The position numbers were made by a program, and so were the translations under genes. From an uncultured Bacilli bacterium (lineage in GTDB: Bacteria > Bacillota_I > Bacilli_A > RF39 > UBA660), in contig CATOJL010000017.1 in assembly GCA_951800155.1 (NCBI GenBank), positions 1-14,262 of the forward strand: a stretch of DNA of 14,262 bases, in the 5' to 3' direction. Shown in pieces: positions 1 to 8,191 of this stretch; the first letter of the stretch is position 1; each line of letters opens with the position of its first letter. Under the pieces are notes generated by a model. It was given only the letters and a program-made list of their open reading frames with translations. It did not search any database and was not told the origin of the DNA.

Positions 1-2745
1 GAATGTAATAAAGCAACCGCTTTAAATATTGATGAAATTAATTCTTTAACAGATACAATGGGTCAATTTATTGATTGTAAATATCCCTATGTAACTTGTT
101 CAAATGAATATATTGAATCGGAATGGTGGATTATTAAGGAAATGGATAAGAAAGGACTTTTATACCACGGAAATAAAGTATTATGGTATTGCCCTAGATG
201 TGGAACAGAATTATCCGCAAATGAAGTATCACAAGGGTATGAACAAGATAGTGTTAATACAGTAATTGTTCCATTTAAAAAGATAGATGAAGATGTTTAT
301 CTCCTTGCTTGGACAACAACACCATGGACATTGCTCGCTAATGTAGCCCTATGTGTCAATCCAGATTTAACGTACGTAAAGGTTGAATCACAAGGATATA
401 CTTTTATTCTTGCTGAAGTTTTAGCTCAGAAAGTGTTAGGAGAAGAATATAAAGTTTTAGAAACATATCAGGGAAAAGACTTAGTAGGGATAAAATATGA
501 GCAATTGATGCCTTTTGTAAAAATAGAAGGAAAATGTCATGAAGTTATTGCAGATAATTATGTTACTGCTGTAGATGGTACTGGAATTGTTCATATTGCT
601 CCCGCTTTTGGTGCTGATGACAATCGTGTATGTATGGAAAATGGAATTGGTTTTATAAATCCAGTGGATTTAAATGGGTGTTATACAGAGGGACCATGGA
701 AAGGGACTTTAGTTACAGATAAAGAATTAGAAGTGGACATTATTAAATGGTTAAAAGAAAATGACAAGTTGTTTAAAAAAATTAAAATTACACATGATTA
801 TCCACATTGTTGGCGTTGTCATTCTCCATTAATTAGTTATCCAAAAGCAGCTTGGTATGTAAAGACAACAGAATATAAGGATAAAATTATAGAAGCCAAT
901 CGCAAAGTCAATTGGTATCCTGACTATGTAGGAAATAAACGTTTTCATAATTGGTTAGAAAATATGGTAGATTGGGGCATTTCTAGAAATCGTTATTGGG
1001 GTTGTCCACTGCCAATATGGGTATGCGAAGCATGTGGGCATAAGCATGTCGTCGGTTCAAGAGAAGAATTACAAAATTTAATTTTAGAGGATGTAGATGT
1101 AGAAAAGATGGAATTACACCGTCCTTATGTTGATGCCTTACACATGAAATGTTCAGAATGTGGACAGACAATGGAACGTGTTAAAGATGTTTTGGATGTT
1201 TGGTTTGATTCAGGAGCTATGCCTTATGCTCAATTTCATTATCCTTTTGAAAATAAAGAATTGTTTGAAAGTCAATTTCCAGCAGACTTTATTGCAGAAG
1301 GGGTTGATCAAACAAGAGGTTGGTTCTATGTATTATTAGTCATTTCAACTATTATTTCTGGAGAATCTAGCTTTAAAAATGTTGTCGTGAATGATATGGT
1401 TCTTGATCAATATGGAAAAAAAATGAGTAAATCGGTAGGAAATGTGGTTGATCCGAAAGAAGCTTTAACCGAGTATGGAGCAGATAATGTAAGATGGTAC
1501 ATGTTTTATGCTTCTCCTGTTTGGACACCTTTAAAATATGATGATGCAGGGGTTAAAGAAGTCTATTCTAAATTCTTTAATCCATTTAAAAATACTTATA
1601 CATTTTTTCAAACGTATGCCAATATTGATCAGATCTCTATTGAGGAATGTTTTGTTCCTTATGAGAAAAGAGAAGAAATTGATAAATGGCTACTTTCTAA
1701 ATATCACAAATTAGTTCGTGATTGCACAGAAGCTTACGAGATGTATGACTTAAATCAAGTTGTGAAAATGGTGACTAATTTTGTTAGTGAGGATTTATCA
1801 AACTGGTATATAAGAAGAAATCGAAATCGTTTTTGGGCATCGAATACGGATATTTCTAAAAAGGCCGTTTATATCACTACTTATGAAGTACTTACAGGTC
1901 TATGTAAATTATGTGCCCCAATTGCCCCTTATGTAACAGAAGAAATTTATACAAAACTTACTAAGGAGGAATCTGTCCATTTAGCAGATTTCCCTCATTA
2001 TGATACCTCTTTAATGAATGAGCATATAGAAGAGCGTATGGATTTAGTAAGAAGTTTAATTTCTATTGGAAGATATGTCCGTGAAGAGGCAAAAATTAAG
2101 GTAAGACAGCCACTAAAAGAAGCTTTATTAGATGGTAAAAATGAAGAATTAATTTCTGATTTAGTGCCATTAATTGAAGAAGAATTAAATATTAAAAAAG
2201 TGTCATTTGTTCAAAATTTAAATGAATATATGAATTTAAGTGTAAAGCCAAATTTTAAAGTCGTTGGAAAGTTATTTGGATCCTTAATGAAAGAATTTAG
2301 TACAAAGCTAGAATCTCTTTCTTTAGAAGATATTACAAAATTACAAAAGAATGAATCTATTTTTCTTACAATAGAGGAAAAAGAATATGAAATTACTTCT
2401 GATATGGTAGACATTCGCATTTCTTCAAAAGAAGGATTTAACGTAGGTATGGAAAATAATCATTTTATTATTTTGGATACAACTTTAACTGATGAATTAC
2501 TAGAAGAGGGAATTGCTCGTGAGTTCATATCTAAAATACAAAATATGCGTAAAAATAAGGAATTTGAAATTATGGATCGAATTGCCGTTAGTTATTTGGG
2601 AGATGATTTTGTAAATCAAGCGATAGAACATTTCAAAGAATTTATTCAAAGTGAGATTTTAGCATCTTCTCTTATTCAAGAAAAAGGAACAGAATCTTTA
2701 GATTTAAATGGACATGAAGTATTTGTTTCTATTAAGAAGATATAG
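1..2745 (+). CDS. ileS: Isoleucyl-tRNA synthetase, eukaryote-like type (5'-partial)
   Basis: This cytoplasmic class I synthetase charges tRNA-Ile with isoleucine. The reading frame is open from base 1, so the ATG at 58 is internal. The 914 codons present lack roughly the first 100-130 residues of a family near 1040, including the HIGH motif. Visible landmarks in order: a CPRCG zinc knuckle (Cys codons at 190 and 199); the editing-domain threonine-rich WTTTPWTL near 310-335; the editing motif GTGIVHIAP near 580-603; CWRCHSPL near 808; a second zinc site, CEAC and CSEC (Cys at 1024, 1033, 1150, 1159); WFDSG near 1201; GVDQTRGWF near 1300; and KMSKS at 1420-1434. An anticodon-binding domain and a long C-terminal extension follow. 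The double zinc knuckles and long C-terminus fit the eukaryote/archaea-like bacterial IleRS, a type often less sensitive to mupirocin (family knowledge, not shown here). No terminator directly follows the stop. Confidence 0.97.
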   Translation, partial: ECNKATALNIDEINSLTDTMGQFIDCKYPYVTCSNEYIESEWWIIKEMDKKGLLYHGNKVLWYCPRCGTELSANEVSQGYEQDSVNTVIVPFKKIDEDVYLLAWTTTPWTLLANVALCVNPDLTYVKVESQGYTFILAEVLAQKVLGEEYKVLETYQGKDLVGIKYEQLMPFVKIEGKCHEVIADNYVTAVDGTGIVHIAPAFGADDNRVCMENGIGFINPVDLNGCYTEGPWKGTLVTDKELEVDIIKWLKENDKLFKKIKITHDYPHCWRCHSPLISYPKAAWYVKTTEYKDKIIEANRKVNWYPDYVGNKRFHNWLENMVDWGISRNRYWGCPLPIWVCEACGHKHVVGSREELQNLILEDVDVEKMELHRPYVDALHMKCSECGQTMERVKDVLDVWFDSGAMPYAQFHYPFENKELFESQFPADFIAEGVDQTRGWFYVLLVISTIISGESSFKNVVVNDMVLDQYGKKMSKSVGNVVDPKEALTEYGADNVRWYMFYASPVWTPLKYDDAGVKEVYSKFFNPFKNTYTFFQTYANIDQISIEECFVPYEKREEIDKWLLSKYHKLVRDCTEAYEMYDLNQVVKMVTNFVSEDLSNWYIRRNRNRFWASNTDISKKAVYITTYEVLTGLCKLCAPIAPYVTEEIYTKLTKEESVHLADFPHYDTSLMNEHIEERMDLVRSLISIGRYVREEAKIKVRQPLKEALLDGKNEELISDLVPLIEEELNIKKVSFVQNLNEYMNLSVKPNFKVVGKLFGSLMKEFSTKLESLSLEDITKLQKNESIFLTIEEKEYEITSDMVDIRISSKEGFNVGMENNHFIILDTTLTDELLEEGIAREFISKIQNMRKNKEFEIMDRIAVSYLGDDFVNQAIEHFKEFIQSEILASSLIQEKGTESLDLNGHEVFVSIKKI

Positions 2746-2780
2746 TTGGAGAGAATTAAAGAATTAATAAATGAATGTAG

Positions 2781-3149
2781 GATAATAGTGGAGATGGAAC
2801 ATCCACTTTCGCTGTTCCTAATTTAAAGTGAGAATTTTTAAGAGGCTCAGGTACTAATGATCATACATCTAGTATGGGTAAGAAAGAAGGTTCTGGAGCG
2901 GCAGTAGGGGTACATCAGCCTGCAACACTACATATGGGTATAAGTTATAATCAAAATGGACAATATATTCAAATAAACTTAAACAGTACGTTGGCATCCC
3001 ACTCTTCTGCATAGAATACGGATACTATTTATGATAGGACATCATGGGTACAGGCAAAAACTTCTGCAGGATCCACTCCAAACCCAAAATTTGCAGAGTA
3101 TACGTCACGTCCAACAAATACTTCAGTTTTATATTGTATCAAATACTAG
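2781..3149 (+). pseudogene. Decayed phage tail-collar / tail-fibre tip gene
   Basis: One continuous frame (codons starting at 2781) reads as the C-terminal part of a phage tail-collar protein. It has DNSGDGTSTFAVPNLK, then FLRGSGTN, then GAAVGVHQPATLH, and ends RPTNTSVLYCIKY followed by TAG at 3147. That ending is characteristic of phage tail-fibre and collar proteins. The frame is broken by TGA at 2829, where the family normally has Gly in NLKGEFLRG (one base change from GGA), and by TAG at 3012. Upstream of 2781 the same frame meets TAG at 2778 and TGA at 2772, and no collar N-terminus is recognisable. It is therefore a 5'-truncated, doubly interrupted remnant. It sits directly after ileS and just before a terminator that may once have been its own. 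No other phage genes are visible in the window. Confidence 0.85.
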
Positions 3150-3173
3150 TCTTTAAACTTATCTTTTCCAAAC

Positions 3174-3211
3174 AAAAAGAGCATGCGTATTTTAAATCAT
3201 GTTCTTTTTTT
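3174..3211. terminator. Bidirectional hairpin terminator between the phage remnant and the MMPL gene
   Basis: The left arm AAAAAGAGCATG (3174-3185) pairs with CATGTTCTTTTT (3198-3209), 12 bp with one G.U wobble and a 12-nt loop. A T-run follows on the plus strand, and the A-run of the left arm gives U residues on the minus strand. The TGA stop of the MMPL gene (3197-3199, minus) lies at the base of the right arm. Confidence 0.75.
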
Positions 3212-6200
3212 GATTCCTTTTTTCTTTTCACTATAGTATCCCTTTTTGCAAATGAATTTATCCGTTGTAGCAAGAACACCTGGTAAAATAAGTAGAATTA
3301 ATAAAACAGCAGCAAATGTTCCTTGTGAAATTGTTTCACATATTTTAGCAGCAATGGCAGATGCGAAATTAGCAACCACTAGGGTAACAATAATTAATAT
3401 AGAAGAGGAACTAATGATAGTATGAATTGATTTATTGTAAGCATTTATTATGGAATCCTTAATACCCATTGTTAATCTAGATTCACGGTAGTAAGCTGTA
3501 TAAACGATGGCATAGTCGATAGTTGCTCCCATTAATATGGCTTGCACAATTAATAGAGATATGAAGTATACTGCCCCTCCTGAAATAGATATTGCACTCA
3601 TCGTAACATATACTGCTGTTTGAATAATGAGAACAAGAACACTTGGTATAATTAAATCTTTAAATGTAATAGCAACTACAATAAATATAAATACCATAGT
3701 AAGTAGTGTAATTTTGTTTAATTCTCTATTAAAAGTTTCACTCATTTCTACAGCCATGGAAGAATTTCCGGCAATATAAATTCCTTCTTTATCCCCTAAT
3801 TCCTTTTTCATAGACTGAACGAAATGGTAAACATCTTCTCCTTCAAAGGAATATTTTGTATTTAAAATAACTCGAGAGTATTTATCAGAAACAATTAGAT
3901 TCTTTGCTTGGTCAATTGTTTTTTTAGAGTTAGTTATCGTTTTTCGTTTTTCTGTATCTATAAAATGATTGAACCTAGAATCAGTTATAATATCTGTATT
4001 CAAATAATTAATAAATTCCTCTACTGTCATTTTCCATGTTTCATTAAAATCATTCTTGCTATTATAGTACATATATACTAAATCAATCAATGATTGTTCT
4101 AAATCATCACTTAGTACTTTTAAAGTCGTGTATGCTTCTTTAGATGTATATTTTGTTTCATTTAATGTTTGTGTCATTAAAGAATGAATGGTAGATAATT
4201 TTTCACGTTTCTCGTTATCAAATTGCTTTGAAAAATCTTTATCATTCATGACATCGTTTGTAATAAAGTGAACATAATCATATAGAGAGATTTCTTCGTT
4301 CATTTTAGTATATTTAGAATTATATAAGCTAAATAATAATCGAATTGTATCTTCCTCTATACTTAATAAAGTGCTTAGTTGTTTTGCGGAATAGTTTACA
4401 TGATTTAAAGTACCTTCCATTGTTTCTGTAACTAATCTTAGTTGATTAAGAGAAGATGCAGGCAATTGATTCGCTAATAAAGGATTGTCTTTATGATTCA
4501 TGATAAAATGTGCGAACGATAATGGCGTTAGAGTCGTTGTTTTTGTATGATAATTGTAAACGCCAAATATTTGTTTTACTTGTGCTTCTTCTACATTTAT
4601 AATCCTCATAATTTCCTGATCACGATAAGGTGTTTTTGTATTGGTAACAATTTCATATCCCATATGGATGAAATCCTTTATTGATCCAATGTAGGGAACT
4701 AGTAAAGGATTTTCCTTATTATGGTATAGAAAATCGAGCAATTCTTTTATAGAAATCATTTTTAGATTTCCATTTTTATAATCATGCATACCATAAATAA
4801 CACTTATAAATGACTTATCTTGTTTTAGCGCAATGGAAATCTCGTTTATATTATAAAGAGTAGATAGATTGTTCATAATGTATTCTGCCATTTTTAAAGA
4901 AGAAATCTGGTTTTCTTTTAATTGTGATGCAATCGTTGCATCATTTAATAATACATTTACGAATTTACGTGGTGTCATGGAATAAGTTCCTTGACTACTT
5001 CCCGTAATAGCCATATTTAATTTTTCTCCTATTTCATAATCTATTTCAAACATAGAATATAAATGGGTATTTGTTAGCTCTTTATCAGAATAAGAAGTTA
5101 AGGATACAATCGTTTGTAAGGATGCAAGCATTTCTTTATTAAAATAATTTTTATAAGCATCTTCCCCTGCCATAGAAAGGGCTACGGTAGCAAAGTCATG
5201 TAAAGTAAGTTTAGAATCGGTAGTAGTGCCTGTATAATAGATATAGAGTAAGGATAAGATGTTATCATCTAACTTAAATCCAAATTGACTTAAAGTGTTT
5301 TTCATAGAAACCATATCTAATTTTTTAGTAACATTTTCTTCATCACTTAAAGAAGATAACAAAGTTAAAGCTTGGATTGTATTTTCATCAAATGCATCTT
5401 TATAAGCATCTTCTCCTGCCATAGAAAGGGCGAAATTGGCAAATGCATTTAAAGTCATTTCTGTATCACTATTTTCCTGTGTTCTATAAAATAAGAAAAG
5501 TTGTTCAATTGTATTTTGATCCATTCCAAATAACTTAGAAAGTTCAGAGGATGTCATGGACTTATTTATAGTAGATACATCCGTAAAATTCTTTAATTGT
5601 TTTAACTTAGAAATTGTTGTTTTATCAAGACTACTTGCATATTTAGGGTCACTTGCAACATCATTTAATAAGAAAGAAACGAAACTTTTTAACGACATTT
5701 TTGGATCTAAATTTTTACTATTATAATAAAGTAATATATTAGACGCATCTTCTTCCTTCATTCCTAAAATATTTGCTATTTCTTTTGTTGTTCTTTTTTT
5801 ATGAATTAAAGAAGAGTTTGTAAAATTAGTAAGTAAATCTAAATTATCTTTTATGTTTTCATTTAAAGATTGGTTTAAATTTTCATTTGAATAAATGTCT
5901 GATTGAATAAAAGAAATAAATTCATCTAAAGTCATTGTACTTTCTTTTTCTTTACTATAATAATTATAATATATGATTTTGATTAAGTATTCATCTATCT
6001 GTGTGTTTTGTCCTAAATCTTTAAACTTAGAATTTAATGCATGGTACGCTAATTTTTCATTCATTGTATTCGCATAGCATAATACTTGATCGATATTTGT
6101 ATCTTTTTCTAATTCCTTACAGTAAGAAGCAATTAAATCTTCATATTGATTTTCATAGACAATCGCAATTTGATTTGTGGCCTTAAATACTTTCCCTACT

Positions 6201-7294
6201 TCATCTTGCTCTGCATCTGTATAAAGAATTTTCACTTTTCCCTGTAAAAGATAAGTAGCAACAAATAAAATTACAACTAAGATAGATTGGATATATCTTG
6301 TTTTATAGCTAAAATTTCCTAATTTAGTTAAATGAAAGTGAGGAGATTTTTTATGTGTTTTTTGAATTAGATGATCAAATAGTAAAAGTAAAGCAGGTAG
6401 GCAGAAAAAGATACTCACTAAACTTAATAGTACGCCTTTTGCTAAAACGAATCCTAAATCTCTACCAATTGTAAAACTCATAAACACAAGGGCAAGTAAT
6501 CCAACTATTGTAGTTACAGAACTACTTGCTATTGATTTAAAGGATTGGTATAGAGCCTCTTTCATGGCTTCTAGTTTGTTTTCTTGTTTCTCCTTTTCTT
6601 GTTTGTACCGATTGGATAACATAATCGAATAATCCATTGATAAGGCAAGTTGTAAAATTGCTACAATGGAATTGGTAATTGATGAAACACTATCAAACAT
6701 GATGTTTGTTCCTTTATTGATAAATACAGCTATACCAATAGATATAAGGTATAAAAATGGTTCAATATAAGAATCACTTAGTATAATGAGAATCACCATA
6801 GCACATACAATAGCAATAGCCACAATCGATAATTGCAAGATCGGTTTATTTTCCTCATAAATCGATCCACTTAAACCTGAAGTTTTAAAATGATCATGCA
6901 CGTAATTATATACATGTTTTGCTTTTTCTGCATCCGCATAATCCTCTACATGTAGTACATATAAAGTGTAATTGTCTTTATTATATGTATCTGTAGCATC
7001 ATACGAAACAGAGTGAACTCCATCAATTTGTTCGAGTTCTTTTCGTATATCTTGTTTTTCTTCTTCCCCTAAATCTTTAAACATGACATTTAAAGTAGAG
7101 GAAGCTTGTTCAGCAAATGCTTCATCCATAATGTCTTTTCCTATTTTTGTTTCGGAAGAAGAAGGTAGATATTTCATAATATCTTCATTGATACGGACTT
7201 GTTTAGATAAATAGAAACTAAACCCAGCTCCTACTAGAAATAAACATAAAAATACATATCGTAATTTAACGATTAAGTCTGTCGTTTTTTTCAT
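3197..7294 (-). CDS. MMPL/RND-family transporter with nine-repeat extracellular loop
   Basis: This 1365-residue membrane protein has the two-fold MMPL (single-chain RND) layout. TM1 is near residues 11-30, then an extracellular loop, TM2-TM6 near 153-310, TM7 near 336-351, a very large second loop (about 352-1192), and TM8-TM12 near 1193-1343. TM4 contains the MDYSIML motif and TM10 the GATIDYAIVY motif, matching the Asp/Tyr pairs MMPL proteins use for proton coupling. Both halves keep their Asp, so it looks functional. The second loop holds about nine divergent repeats of 74-87 residues. They are anchored on MTLxxFxxF-like motifs starting at residues 454, 533, 613, 696, 773, 847, 922, 1002 and 1089. 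They look all-helical and have no canonical EF-hand loop. The substrate is unknown; family members export lipids, siderophores or amphiphiles. The start at 7294 is supported by GGAGGA (7303-7308) 8 nt upstream. It is divergent from a TetR-type gene that probably represses it. Confidence 0.9.
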   Translation of the reverse strand: MKKTTDLIVKLRYVFLCLFLVGAGFSFYLSKQVRINEDIMKYLPSSSETKIGKDIMDEAFAEQASSTLNVMFKDLGEEEKQDIRKELEQIDGVHSVSYDATDTYNKDNYTLYVLHVEDYADAEKAKHVYNYVHDHFKTSGLSGSIYEENKPILQLSIVAIAIVCAMVILIILSDSYIEPFLYLISIGIAVFINKGTNIMFDSVSSITNSIVAILQLALSMDYSIMLSNRYKQEKEKQENKLEAMKEALYQSFKSIASSSVTTIVGLLALVFMSFTIGRDLGFVLAKGVLLSLVSIFFCLPALLLLFDHLIQKTHKKSPHFHLTKLGNFSYKTRYIQSILVVILFVATYLLQGKVKILYTDAEQDEVGKVFKATNQIAIVYENQYEDLIASYCKELEKDTNIDQVLCYANTMNEKLAYHALNSKFKDLGQNTQIDEYLIKIIYYNYYSKEKESTMTLDEFISFIQSDIYSNENLNQSLNENIKDNLDLLTNFTNSSLIHKKRTTKEIANILGMKEEDASNILLYYNSKNLDPKMSLKSFVSFLLNDVASDPKYASSLDKTTISKLKQLKNFTDVSTINKSMTSSELSKLFGMDQNTIEQLFLFYRTQENSDTEMTLNAFANFALSMAGEDAYKDAFDENTIQALTLLSSLSDEENVTKKLDMVSMKNTLSQFGFKLDDNILSLLYIYYTGTTTDSKLTLHDFATVALSMAGEDAYKNYFNKEMLASLQTIVSLTSYSDKELTNTHLYSMFEIDYEIGEKLNMAITGSSQGTYSMTPRKFVNVLLNDATIASQLKENQISSLKMAEYIMNNLSTLYNINEISIALKQDKSFISVIYGMHDYKNGNLKMISIKELLDFLYHNKENPLLVPYIGSIKDFIHMGYEIVTNTKTPYRDQEIMRIINVEEAQVKQIFGVYNYHTKTTTLTPLSFAHFIMNHKDNPLLANQLPASSLNQLRLVTETMEGTLNHVNYSAKQLSTLLSIEEDTIRLLFSLYNSKYTKMNEEISLYDYVHFITNDVMNDKDFSKQFDNEKREKLSTIHSLMTQTLNETKYTSKEAYTTLKVLSDDLEQSLIDLVYMYYNSKNDFNETWKMTVEEFINYLNTDIITDSRFNHFIDTEKRKTITNSKKTIDQAKNLIVSDKYSRVILNTKYSFEGEDVYHFVQSMKKELGDKEGIYIAGNSSMAVEMSETFNRELNKITLLTMVFIFIVVAITFKDLIIPSVLVLIIQTAVYVTMSAISISGGAVYFISLLIVQAILMGATIDYAIVYTAYYRESRLTMGIKDSIINAYNKSIHTIISSSSILIIVTLVVANFASAIAAKICETISQGTFAAVLLILLILPGVLATTDKFICKKGYYSEKKKGIKKRT
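5150..5182. repeat. 33-bp direct repeat, copy A, inside the MMPL gene
   Basis: This matches 5399-5431 with a single C/T difference. The offset is 249 bp, exactly 83 codons. On the minus strand it encodes the LSMAGEDAYK stretch of repeat unit 4. Confidence 0.85.
5399..5431. repeat. 33-bp direct repeat, copy B, inside the MMPL gene
   Basis: This is the partner of 5150-5182 and encodes LSMAGEDAYK of repeat unit 3. The near-identity stands out in an otherwise strongly diverged repeat array. Confidence 0.85.
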
Positions 7295-7359
7295 CTTTTT
7301 TTTCCTCCATTCGACATAATATTTTATTTTGATTTTAAAAAAAATGCATCAACAAAAAC

Positions 7360-7420
7360 AAAAAGTTGTATAGATAAACAACATTTTTATAAAAACATGT
7401 AACTAAATAAACAACGTTTT
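7360..7420. promoter_or_regulatory. Putative TetR-family operator set (three ACAACnTTTT boxes)
   Basis: The gap between the divergent MMPL and regulator genes holds three copies of ACAACnTTTT, differing only at the central n: minus strand 7360-7369, plus strand 7378-7387 and plus strand 7411-7420. The first two form an inverted repeat (GTTGT, 8 bp, ACAAC), as expected for a dimeric TetR regulator. The second and third are direct repeats 33 bp apart, about three helical turns. The third box lies 10 bp upstream of the regulator's -35. The operator role is inferred. Confidence 0.5.
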
Positions 7421-7430
7421 GTATTTTATC

Positions 7431-7458
7431 TTTACAAATGTTGAAATTTCATTATAAT
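7431..7458 (+). promoter_or_regulatory. Promoter of the TetR-type gene
   Basis: TTTACA (7431-7436), a 16-bp spacer, then TATAAT (7453-7458). Transcription would start near 7465, about 12 nt before the ATG and practically at the AGGTGG ribosome binding site (7466-7471). The leader is therefore very short. Confidence 0.65.
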
Positions 7459-7476
7459 TAGAAATAGGTGGTTTGA

Positions 7477-8043
7477 ATGAACAAAAAAGATTTACGTGTC
7501 ATAAAAACAAAAAAGATACTCTATACGACCCTCATTGATTTGATGAAAGAAAAAAAGTTTGAAGAGATTAAAGTTTCTGATATTTGTGATCAAGCTTTGA
7601 TTAATCGTTCCACTTTCTATTCGCATTATACGGACAAATATGAGCTTTTAGCGGATTATATTAGTGATTTAAAAAAATCTCTCCTTTTGGAGCTTGAAAA
7701 AAATAAAAATACTTTGAATACGAAAGAGTATTATTTAGAAATGATAAGGTTATTTTTTAATCATATGGAAGAGAATAGAGGAATCTATTTATCAACTGTT
7801 ATCAATAATCATAATAGTATTATGATGGATATTGTATATGATGTATTGGTTCATGATATTTCTGCTAGTCTAAAAAAAGAAGAAAGTAGCAAAATTCCAA
7901 GAGAGATTCTTGCTAAATTTTATTTAGGCGCTGTAGCGAGTGTGGGAATGGAATGGTTAAAAAATGGAAAACAATATACAAAAGAGGAAATGTTAGAATA
8001 TTTTGCTATATTAATTCCAAATGAATTAGAGCATAAAGAATAG
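7477..8043 (+). CDS. TetR/AcrR-family transcriptional regulator
   Basis: This 188-residue protein is a typical length for the family. Residues about 8-56 form the TetR_N DNA-binding domain: a helix with KTKKILYTTLIDLM, then KFEEIKVSDIC, then the recognition turn ALINRSTFYSHYTDKYELL, which matches the usual G(V/I)sRstFYrHF.dKe.Ll pattern. The C-terminal helical half (about 60-185) should bind a ligand and dimerise; it resembles the Gram-positive TetR_C group but gives no clue to the ligand. The ATG at 7477 follows AGGTGG by 5 nt. The gene is divergent from the MMPL transporter with a shared 182-bp gap containing repeated boxes. The usual arrangement would be repression of the transporter and of itself, relieved by the exported compound or a related one. 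That is inference from the layout. Confidence 0.9.
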   Translation: MNKKDLRVIKTKKILYTTLIDLMKEKKFEEIKVSDICDQALINRSTFYSHYTDKYELLADYISDLKKSLLLELEKNKNTLNTKEYYLEMIRLFFNHMEENRGIYLSTVINNHNSIMMDIVYDVLVHDISASLKKEESSKIPREILAKFYLGAVASVGMEWLKNGKQYTKEEMLEYFAILIPNELEHKE

Positions 8044-8143
8044 TTTTTAAAGTATTCTCTTTTTCTTAGGAATGCAATAAGATACTATAAAGTAGAAAAG
8101 GAATTCTTTTTTTATTTCCATGCTAAAGAAAAGGGAAATTTTC

Positions 8144-8172
8144 TTGAGTAAATGGCTATTTTCCTGTATAAT
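8144..8172 (+). promoter_or_regulatory. Promoter of tgt
   Basis: TTGAGT (8144-8149), a 17-bp spacer, then TATAAT (8167-8172). It lies 19 nt upstream of the tgt ATG at 8192, with AAAGGA (8177-8182) as ribosome binding site. It falls inside the open frame that could start at 8120, which argues against that upstream start. The rest of the gap (8044-8143) shows no gene, riboswitch or convincing terminator, only an A/T-rich weak fold around GAATTC at 8101-8106. Confidence 0.7.
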
Positions 8173-8191
8173 CGTTAAAGGATGTGAGTTT

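Larger units (their letters stand above)
3905..5995 (-). repeat. Region encoding about nine tandem ~80-residue repeats in the MMPL loop
   Basis: Aligning the encoded protein on its MTLxxF anchors gives unit spacings of 79, 80, 83, 77, 74, 75, 80 and 87 residues. Each unit reads roughly as a helix ending in LLYxYY, then MTLxxFxxFLxxD, then a Leu-rich helix, then TxxELxxLFGM-D/E. Sequence identity between most units is low, so the array is old, except for the ALSMAGEDAYK match in units 3 and 4. Boundaries are approximate. Confidence 0.75.

Noticed and set aside
2785..2805. GTGGA/TCCAC inverted repeat after ileS as a possible ileS terminator
   Set aside because: The stem is only 5 bp with a 9-nt loop and no T-run, and it lies within readable codons of the phage remnant.
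3044..3286. Plus-strand ORF of 80 codons
   Set aside because: It runs in a different frame over the phage tail remnant, the terminator and the end of the MMPL gene. It has no ribosome binding site and its composition is not protein-like.
3905..5995. EF-hand calcium-binding repeats in the MMPL loop
   Set aside because: The MTLxxF pattern recalls the exit of an EF-hand, but no unit has the DxDxDG-like 12-residue loop.
8044..8191. Possible preQ1 riboswitch ahead of tgt
   Set aside because: No preQ1 aptamer-like stem and A-rich tail could be found, and the promoter leaves a leader of only about 12-15 nt.
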